DNA of 64,000 nt, taken from contig NC_069371.1 in the NCBI RefSeq assembly GCF_021730395.1, forward strand, positions 3,720,001-3,784,000, in the 5' to 3' direction. A model generated the notes under the pieces. The model saw only the letters and a program-made list of their open reading frames with translations. It was not told the DNA's origin and made no database searches. The translations under genes were made by a program, and so were the position numbers. This DNA comes from Mercenaria mercenaria (Eukaryota > Mollusca > Bivalvia > Venerida > Veneridae). The stretch's first letter is position 1, and the number at the start of each line of letters is the position of its first letter. Positions 61,501 through 64,000 of the stretch are shown piece by piece.

Positions 61501-63219
61501 GTATTCAGTATGCATTCATATACATGGGTTAAATGTGTACTTTGTTCATAATGCTTAGTGCATGTGTACCTAGCAACCTTAGGTGAATAATTATTATTTA
61601 CATATATATTACAGTTGTCACAGCTTGACATGCAGAAGAAATGTGCAAGTCTCTATTAAAATTTGGCAAATATTTGAGTGTGTTAATAGCTTTCCAATTT
61701 TATTATTTCATTATAATTTTGAACTCACCAAGTTTTTTGAAATGAAATGAAAAAATACTGCCACTGTAAAATACCAAATATGGAGACTAACATACATTTT
61801 CTGCTGACAAAAGTCATCCTGATGTTCAATATGCAAATATGATGGAGAAGTTTTGATTCACTGCAAGTGAACCCTCTAACAATACCTTTATTAAGTTCCT
61901 TCAAGCCTCGGACTTTCTGATAGATTTCACTGCTCCTCGGGTCACCGTGACCTTTACGTTTTTCAGACATACTCTGTCTACCGAAACCGTCTCTACTGAA
62001 GCCATCAGGCCCAGGACTTCTGTAAACATGCATGATAACAAAATTATTACAATAAATAAAATTCTTAAATGCAATTACTATATGATTTGGAAGGATTCTA
62101 GTATTTATACAGTACTGTTCTCTATGCTAAATTGACATTAGCATAAGGTTTGATAACCATAGAAGAGAACAAGCCTACTTTAGACTGTTCTATATTTAAA
62201 ATTTGACTGGTTCTAAACTAAAGTTTATGTTTTTTGTTTTTGACTAGCATGTTTGGTCCTATCCAAACCATCTTCCAGGCTTGTTCCTTAGCTGATCTGT
62301 CAGGTGCTTGTAATGCCTGGTTTGTATCTTTCTATAAACAAAAATATGACTGGTTCACAACTTACAGCTCACTTTCTTCACTTGTTTGACTAGCATGTCT
62401 GGTCCAGTCTGGACCATGAATCCAGGCTGGTTCCTTGCTCATATCTTCTGAGCTGGAACTATTTGATCCTGGTGGTGACCCTCGCTCTATGCCTAGTGTA
62501 GAATGAGGTCGTGGTCTCTGCAAATTAAACATAACAATTTTATTCAGACTTTAAACAAAACACTTGTTCTTTATTATATGAACATCTTTCCTGCACAGAT
62601 AAAACTGTCATATTCAATAGACTGAATTGACTATATACAAATATTCAAATGACTCGATACAAGAGCACCATTAAAACATTTTCAGTTTCTTTTTTGACAC
62701 TGCAACCATGAAGAAAGGGATAAAAATCTATTATAAAATAAAGTGTACCTGTTTAGAGAGGTCAATGAGATTCCCTTTAGTACGATAAGGCTCTGGAGTT
62801 TCGACGTAACTTTCATGAGTGGCTCGAGTGTAAGACTCGTTTCTTAGTCCATTTCCCGCCATAATTCTATCCAGAAATAGATTCGGAGATTTGAAATTAC
62901 TTGGAATATCACCGTTTTTGAATTTTTCAGGAGTTCTATTAGTATCTCCCGGCATTTGATCACTTGTGTCTAAAGAATCATTGTTATTTAATTCCTTCTC
63001 TCCACTAATCCATTCAGCATCCTCCGAACCCTGGGATGCAAATGGGGAGGGGGAAGGAGCGCCGATCCTGCGGGCAACTTTAATATTTATACATCCTGGA
63101 ACAGGTCCATCCACTTGCATAGCATTGCGTAAGAGGTCCATAGCCTCAGTGTTTGCATGGTTTATAAGGGAGGTGCTGTTCACTTCCAACAGCTGGTCGT
63201 TCACTTGTAAACGTCCATC
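34724..63219 (-). CDS. PARD3: PAR-3 polarity scaffold (3' portion of gene, 12 exons, 845 residues)
   Basis: Exons on the minus strand: 63219-62749, 62517-62366, 62019-61886, 54142-54008, 50638-50411, 49307-49257, 46079-45920, 45267-45112, 44399-44239, 43788-43649, 37618-37494, 35348-34724. All have AG/GT borders and agreeing phases. The order is: C-terminal half of PDZ3 (DGRLQVNDQLLEVN...VARRI), FGRQSMSEKR, a serine-rich segment, KRFSSLENLSTM (the aPKC phosphorylation block), GGNESFRAAVDRSYD, basic KSGGLLKGFFKFGKGRK, a glutamine/arginine-rich coiled coil, and a low-complexity tail ending in a TGA stop. These blocks match known PAR-3/Bazooka proteins in order. PAR-3 scaffolds aPKC and PAR-6 at apical junctions and binds membranes and other partners through PDZ domains. 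The N-terminal oligomerisation domain and PDZ1-2 lie beyond the window. Paralogue PARD3B is less likely because the aPKC block is kept. Confidence 0.93.
35673..36347 (+). mobile_element. Minisatellite-cored element R6
   Basis: It begins near GTCGCTCATCTGAAG without a clear ACAAGAG hairpin head. About four units of 135-165 bp contain CCCCTAAAAGGGGCCA, GAGAGGACCTTATAATGA and CTACAAATCAAGCTTGATGAA. A short box, GCCGGATGCCGGATC (36294-36308), follows. The 3' hairpin is AGCTCAC-TTCAG-GTGAGCT, then AAAAAA (to 36347). The 5' motif GCTCATCTGAAG pairs with the 3' CTTCAGGTGAGC at 11 of 12 positions. Confidence 0.7.
36425..36580. repeat. Unnamed interspersed repeat, related to 20036-20310
   Basis: AAATCTATAAGAAGAACC, AATAGCAGACTTGGTTTG and TGCAACACCTCTCGCGC match the copy near 20.1 kb in order. 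Confidence 0.55.
36862..36997. mobile_element. Inverted-repeat MITE with internal GTTCAT...ATGAAC hairpins
   Basis: The left arm AAGAAGTGATTTTTTTTCGG is opposed by CCGAAAAAAATTATTTCATTTCTT. GTTCATGCGAAATGAACG, ACAGAATAGGAT and GGCAAAGCAA all have complements on the other side (ATCCTATTCTGGCG, CGTTCATTTCACATGAAC). Arms are about 60 bp with a loop of about 8 bp. A related fragment, TGTTCATACAAAATGAACGTC, lies at 37218. Confidence 0.85.
37262..37490 (-). pseudogene. Decayed tandem copies of PAR-3 exon k
   Basis: Two copies with a period of about 111 bp follow exon k. On the plus strand the donor-side block TACTGACCTTTCAA occurs at 37487 (exon k), 37376 and, weaker, as a third. ATCTGACTGGGAA(TTGCAC) occurs at 37545, ATCTGGCTGGGAATTGCAC at 37418 and ATCTGACTGGGAAAAGCAC at 37321. 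In the copy at 37262-37372 the frame reads IPSQ-equivalent AFPSQID followed by stop codons TAG TAA, so it cannot code. A further, weaker copy lies near 36760-36845. Confidence 0.7.
37494..37618 (-). CDS. PARD3: PAR-3 exon k: duplicated exon
   Basis: 125 nt (CCCACACAG acceptor, GAAAG|GTCAGT donor), in phase with both neighbours. Encodes ASRFTSDQDYFFYQKYGQSA followed by IPSQIEQQGQRSRPSSRNQVER. I cannot match it securely to vertebrate PARD3. Decayed tandem copies of its 3' part lie just downstream (37262-37490). Confidence 0.82.
38625..40230 (+). mobile_element. Minisatellite-cored element R7
   Basis: The head is ACAAGAG plus the hairpin GGGCCATGATGGCCC, then TATATCGCTCACCT. A unique 5' segment of about 650 bp (shared with R15) precedes six or so units of about 161 bp (GGCCATAACTCTGGAACCCA, ATCTGGCCAGTTCAAGAAAG, GTGCAGACAAGGTCAAAATAG). 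The CpG-rich box is GCACGGACGGACGCACAGAC, and the 3' hairpin is GTCAC-TAT-GTGAC in AGCTCACCT...AGGTGAGCT. The ending is AATAAG. Confidence 0.85.
40593..40912 (+). mobile_element. Element R8a: headed fragment interrupted by R8b
   Basis: A complete head (ACAAGAG, hairpin GGACCATGACGGTCC with one loop change, TGAATCACTCACCT) and two units. The first unit has the R10-type short form (GAGCACATGTGACCTAGATAT). It stops at GATCTCATG, where a second head begins. It has no 3' end of its own. Confidence 0.8.
40913..42791 (+). mobile_element. Minisatellite-cored element R8b
   Basis: Second head (GGACCATGATGGTCC), about twelve 144-bp units, CpG-rich box ACGGACGACGGACGACGCG (about 42730-42750), and 3' hairpin GTCAC-TTT-GTGAC then AGGTGAGCTAAAAA. 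The opening units match R3 unit for unit. Confidence 0.85.
43140..43225 (+). repeat. tRNA-like relic
   Basis: GGTACAGCACTAGAGGCCGG, then CTGATCTGG and a box-B-like GCAGGTTTGAATCCC, resemble a tRNA-derived SINE head or decayed tRNA. No acceptor stem pairing is evident. Confidence 0.4.
43496..43523. repeat. Poly(A) tract
   Basis: About 27 consecutive A residues in a PAR-3 intron. Confidence 0.95.
43649..43788 (-). CDS. PARD3: PAR-3 exon j: RIQQLR block
   Basis: 140 nt (TTGAACAG acceptor, AAAAAG|GTAATC donor). Encodes DTAVSRAERIQQLRADHQRR, then a QED-rich helix, EEEYERQIQEDEKK. Corresponds to the vertebrate DRIQRLRQEFQQAK segment. Confidence 0.9.
43789..44238 (-). other. PAR-3 intron j/i
   Basis: 450 bp, AT-rich, nothing recognised. 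Confidence 0.85.
44239..44399 (-). CDS. PARD3: PAR-3 exon i: coiled coil and proline-rich segment
   Basis: 161 nt (TTTACACAG acceptor, CAGAG|GTAAAA donor). Encodes AQQEYRWLQEQQKVRQMNL, then PFNPPEPHSMGHSAPVVSG. Confidence 0.9.
44400..45111 (-). other. PAR-3 intron i/h
   Basis: 712 bp. It contains three loosely repeated GTATTGCAGCAGTGTGT-type blocks (44772, 44826, 44889) and no other feature. Confidence 0.75.
45112..45267 (-). CDS. PARD3: PAR-3 exon h: coiled-coil start
   Basis: 156 nt (GCTCACAG acceptor, GAGAG|GTAATT donor). Encodes FGKGRKTPVDEVGKGVKPSD, then HREHIEQEEQRWRQAQAEQER, a charged helix. Confidence 0.9.
45451..45712. mobile_element. TTAA-flanked MITE, copy 2, with duplicated right end
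   Basis: It starts TTAACCCTTACCTTGCTAAA and ends GTCCAGCAAGATAAGGGTTAA (45663). The right terminal 49 bp (TCGCAAAGGCAGAATCAAT to GATAAGGTTTAA) is repeated once more to 45712. Lies in PAR-3 intron h/g. Confidence 0.8.
45920..46079 (-). CDS. PARD3: PAR-3 exon g: basic GLLKGFFK segment
   Basis: 160 nt (TTCTTCAG acceptor, TTCAA|GTAAGT donor). Encodes VEEEGSEGGSIGRDPTNSAR, then GKKKGAKKHKDARKSGGLLKGFFK. The basic stretch corresponds to the membrane-interacting KKGMLKGLGDMFRFGK region of vertebrate PARD3. Confidence 0.9.
46080..49256 (-). other. PAR-3 intron g/f (about 3.2 kb)
   Basis: AT-rich. Near 48725-48960, two units with GGGCGCATAACTCTGCAATGC / GGGCAAATAACTCTGAAATGC (about 166 bp apart) look like a worn minisatellite-core fragment of the bivalve element type. 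Nothing else is recognised. Confidence 0.6.
49257..49307 (-). CDS. PARD3: PAR-3 exon f: 51-nt micro-exon
   Basis: 51 nt between CCAATCAG and G|GTAATA. In the required phase it encodes YDDESNVPTAALRRSHSG. Phase 1 on both sides, so it is a candidate cassette exon. The other frame (QMYQQQLYGEATL) is open but out of phase with both neighbours. Confidence 0.8.
49308..50410 (-). other. PAR-3 intron f/e
   Basis: 1.1 kb. Contains a TTAA-MITE copy (49572-49733) and a run of about 16 C at 50004-50019. Confidence 0.75.
49572..49733. mobile_element. TTAA-type MITE, copy 3 (diverged)
   Basis: TTACCTTTTACCCTGCCAAA at the left, CCAGAAGGCAAAAGGCTAA at the right; body blocks GGGGTGTTCACTGAAAAT and GGTCGCAAAGGCAGAATCA match copies 1 and 2. 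Confidence 0.65.
50411..50638 (-). CDS. PARD3: PAR-3 exon e: aPKC-site block
   Basis: 228 nt (ATTTTCAG acceptor, CCCCT|GTAAGT donor). KRFSSLENLSTM corresponds to the SSSLESLQT block phosphorylated by aPKC in vertebrate PARD3. RRRGGNESFRAAVDRSYD corresponds to RGCNESFRAAIDKSYD. Between them lies an acidic PDPDPDPD run not known to me elsewhere. Confidence 0.93.
50639..54007 (-). other. PAR-3 intron e/d (about 3.4 kb)
   Basis: Contains element R9 (52119-53492). Segments 50639-52118 and 53493-54007 show no other recognised feature. Confidence 0.75.
52119..53492 (+). mobile_element. Minisatellite-cored element R9
   Basis: The head is ACAAAAG plus the hairpin GGGCCATTAAGGCCC, then TGTATCGCTCACCT. 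About eight units of 146 bp (GTGTTAACAAGCTTTTCC, TTTGACCTGGTGACCTAG, GTTTCATTAAGATTGGGCC) follow. The box is GACGATGGACGACGACGGAC and GCCGGACAC. The 3' hairpin has a longer inner stem, GAGCAC-TTC-GTGCTC, inside AGCTCACCT...AGGTGAGCT, then AAAAA. Confidence 0.85.
54008..54142 (-). CDS. PARD3: PAR-3 exon d: serine-rich segment
   Basis: 135 nt (AATCGTCAG acceptor, CTTGT|GTATGT donor). Encodes GLQRSIQQSGSYGRLVRAG then SADSLLSRSNSNINSPRALV. Phase 1 at both borders, so skipping it would keep the frame; alternative use is possible. Confidence 0.85.
54205..54282. repeat. (GAT)n-type microsatellite, interrupted
   Basis: Repeated GATGATGAT/GATAATGA trinucleotides. Confidence 0.85.
55069..55236. mobile_element. 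TTAA-flanked MITE, copy 4, perfect 16-bp inverted ends
   Basis: Starts TTAACCTTTAGCCTGCTGG and ends GCAGGCTAAAGGTTAA. The first 16 bases are the exact complement of the last 16. Body blocks ATTCTGCCTTTGACC, TCTGCACTGTTC and GGTACTGCCCAAACTGAA match the other copies. Confidence 0.85.
55784..57745 (+). mobile_element. Minisatellite-cored element R12, interrupted by a pogo-type MITE
   Basis: The 5' end TTAGAGTTGTCACAGGAGTG, then AATTATACCCCCACAA, pairs with the 3' TTTGTGGGGGTATAATTA. Units of about 135 bp carry CAAGCGTTCTCAAGTTATCA, GTGACCTTGACCTTTGACCT and ATGATCCTAGGCCC. The box is ACGGACCGACCGCC (57680-57693). The 3' hairpin is CCCCCAAA-CTTCG-CTTTGTGGGGG. It sits inside R11. Confidence 0.75.
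56641..57488. mobile_element. pogo/Tigger-type MITE (848 bp) inside R12
   Basis: Left end CAGTGAAACACCACTCGCTC and right end (reverse) CAGTGAAACACCGCTCGCTC are flanked by TA on both sides. R12 sequence resumes directly: ACCAAAATA before, TATGATCCTAGGCCC after. The arms are rich in CTCGAGC palindromes. No transposase remains; the centre is AT-rich. Confidence 0.85.
57761..59378 (+). mobile_element. Minisatellite-cored element R10, nested in R11
   Basis: The head is ACAAGAG plus GGACCATGATGGTCC, then TGAATCGCTCACCT. About ten to eleven 144-bp units follow, the first with the short R8a-type form. The box is GGACGGACGCACGGACGGAC. The 3' hairpin is GTCAC-TTT-GTGAC, then AGGTGAGCTAAAAA. One unit near 59006-59115 carries scattered small insertions. 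Confidence 0.85.
60810..60868 (-). repeat. SINE fragment, antisense
   Basis: GTGGTACCTGGATAGAACCA and CCAACCTTTTTGCAAGCCAG match the complement of the SINE body block (CTGGCTTACGGAAGGTCGG, GGTTCTACCCAGGTGCC). Confidence 0.6.
61166..61430 (-). repeat. Near full-length diverged SINE, antisense
   Basis: Read in reverse it is collinear with the SINE at 14489: head GGTGGCTGAGTGTTTGAGG, box-B region CCACTGTGGATTTAAAACC, body block with GGTTCTACCCAAGG, then CATGTGACCTATGATTGTG and GATGTTAAACCCAGCAG, ending in a short A/T tail. Confidence 0.75.
61886..62019 (-). CDS. PARD3: PAR-3 exon c: FGRQSMSEKR block
   Basis: 134 nt (TTTACAG acceptor, AAAG|GTATTG donor). Encodes LSPGPDGFSRDGFGRQSMSE followed by KRKGHGD...YQKVRGLKELNK. 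FGRQSMSEKR is identical to the vertebrate PARD3 motif as I recall it. Confidence 0.93.
62020..62365 (-). other. PAR-3 intron c/b
   Basis: 346 bp. GTCAGGTGC and GACTAGCATGTTTGGTCCTATCC-type sequence near 62240-62310 resembles part of the neighbouring exon b (GACTAGCATGTCTGGTCCAGTCTGGACC), suggesting a local duplication of exon b sequence. Confidence 0.6.
62366..62517 (-). CDS. PARD3: PAR-3 exon b
   Basis: 152 nt (AATTTGCAG acceptor, CT|GTAAGT donor). Encodes RPRPHSTLGIERGSPPGSNS...EPAWIHGPDWTRHASQTSEE, a linker with many serines. Enters at phase 0 and leaves two bases. Confidence 0.9.
62749..63219 (-). CDS. PARD3: PAR-3 exon a: C-terminal half of PDZ3
   Basis: 157 codons, phase 0 at both ends (acceptor TGTTGCAG, donor CAG|GTACAC). 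Encodes DGRLQVNDQLLEVNSTSL...INIKVARRIG, the second half of the third PDZ domain, then an acidic serine/asparagine linker and ETPEPYRTKGNLIDLSKQ. Confidence 0.93.
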
Positions 63220-63429
63220 CTGCAACAGATAGACAAGAAATATGGAACATTCACAGAATGAAAAGATTATATAAAACCATTTACAAGCTCAATGTTACAA
63301 TTAAGTTTACAGAATGTGCAACAGTGCAAAAAAATCTAATCAAACTTTTTAGAATCCAGAGATAACCACATCCAATATTTGAATGAGAAATGTCATGACC
63401 TGAAAAATTTCTGTAACAGCACCCTGAAA
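63220..63429 (-). other. Start of PAR-3 intron upstream of exon a
   Basis: Non-coding, AT-rich, runs into element R15; the next upstream exon is outside the window. Confidence 0.7.
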
Positions 63430-64000
63430 ACAAGAGGGCCATGATGGCCCTATATCGCTCACCTGTTAACATTGCACTTGAGGACAAGAAGGTCCTCAGA
63501 AAAAATATCTAAATCCAAAGGAGAAGAACAACAAAGGAAAGAAATTTAACCAAAAAGAAGAAAAAAAATCTTACAAGGTATAGATATGTCAAAAAACACC
63601 TAAAAAGTGGAGGTACCATTCATGTTGTACCACAGAAAAGTGGTCTCGGTTTTTCCCTATGGCCAATAATAAAAAAGTTACTAAAAATAAGCTATTTATA
63701 GTAATGTAAAAGGGAAGTAATTAAAAAAAAATATTGTAAGTGAACAAAAGAAGGATCTGCCAAATAAATATGTTGGCATAAATGAAATTTCAGATCAGTA
63801 TCTTCATTAGTTATGGAGATATACCCATTTTAATTTGAAATAAAGGGAGGTAGTTTGACATAAAATCAGTCCATAGTTATCTACCCTGATTGTCTCAGTC
63901 CAACTAATAACAATAATGAAATTTCAAATAAGTCCTATAGGACTTACTGATATAAATCCATTTTGATTACAATCATGGGAGGTAATCAGATATAAAATAA
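63430..64000 (+). mobile_element. Minisatellite-cored element R15, 5' part (R7 family)
   Basis: The head is ACAAGAG plus the hairpin GGGCCATGATGGCCC, then TATATCGCTCACCTGTTA. The following unique segment matches R7 closely over about 570 bp (GGACAAGAAGGTCCTCAGAA, CCATGTTGTACCACAGAAAA-type block, GGGAGGTAATCAGATATAAA). It is cut off by the window edge. Confidence 0.85.

Larger units (their letters stand above)
54143..61885 (-). other. PAR-3 intron d/c (about 7.7 kb)
   Basis: Contains a GAT microsatellite, a TTAA-MITE, the nested stack R11/R12/pogo-MITE/R10 (55391-59510), and two antisense SINE copies. Segments 54285-55065 and 59511-60800 show nothing else recognised. Confidence 0.8.

Overview
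The window looks like bivalve mollusc nuclear DNA. It is AT-rich, with long introns, a secreted C1q-domain gene of the kind bivalves have in large numbers, tRNA-derived SINEs, and many elements with tandem-repeat cores that resemble the 'pearl'/Helentron-associated (HINE) elements described in bivalves. The species cannot be named from the sequence; a venerid-like clam is a guess.

Layout. 1-1010: 3' end of a minisatellite-cored element. 2048-3804: large foldback DNA element. 3986-7410: pogo-like DNA transposon with an intact 596-residue reading frame, carrying a nested inverted-repeat MITE. 8060-8870: decayed LINE reverse transcriptase. 12.29-15.5 kb: SINEs, a repeat fossil and a 79-bp tandem array. 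15502-17169 (-): two-exon gene for a secreted coiled-coil plus C1q protein. 17.7-18.5 kb: palindromic repeats. 21073-22326 (-): intronless sulfotransferase-like gene. 22.8-29.5 kb: four minisatellite-cored elements in the same orientation. 29.5-34.7 kb: non-coding, AT-rich sequence.

34724-63219 (-): the 3' part of the cell-polarity scaffold gene PAR-3 (PARD3/bazooka). I resolved twelve exons whose splice phases all agree. They encode 845 residues, from the C-terminal half of PDZ3 to the stop, including the FGRQSMSEKR block and the aPKC-site block. The first half of the gene lies beyond the right edge. Its introns hold seven more minisatellite-cored elements, TTAA-flanked MITEs, SINEs and a four-deep nest of insertions.

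The strongest unusual signal is a superfamily of modular repeats. At least thirteen copies share one plan: ACAAGAG, then a 5' hairpin, a subterminal motif, a minisatellite core, a CpG-rich GACGG-type box, and a 3' hairpin that ends in GAGCTAA. The minisatellite cores are unrelated between families. The hairpin stems, and the pairing between the 5' and 3' motifs, change in a compensatory way between families, which suggests selection on structure. All copies lie in the same orientation, antisense to PAR-3. Second is a run of decayed tandem copies of one PAR-3 exon. The three genes have no evident pathway link.
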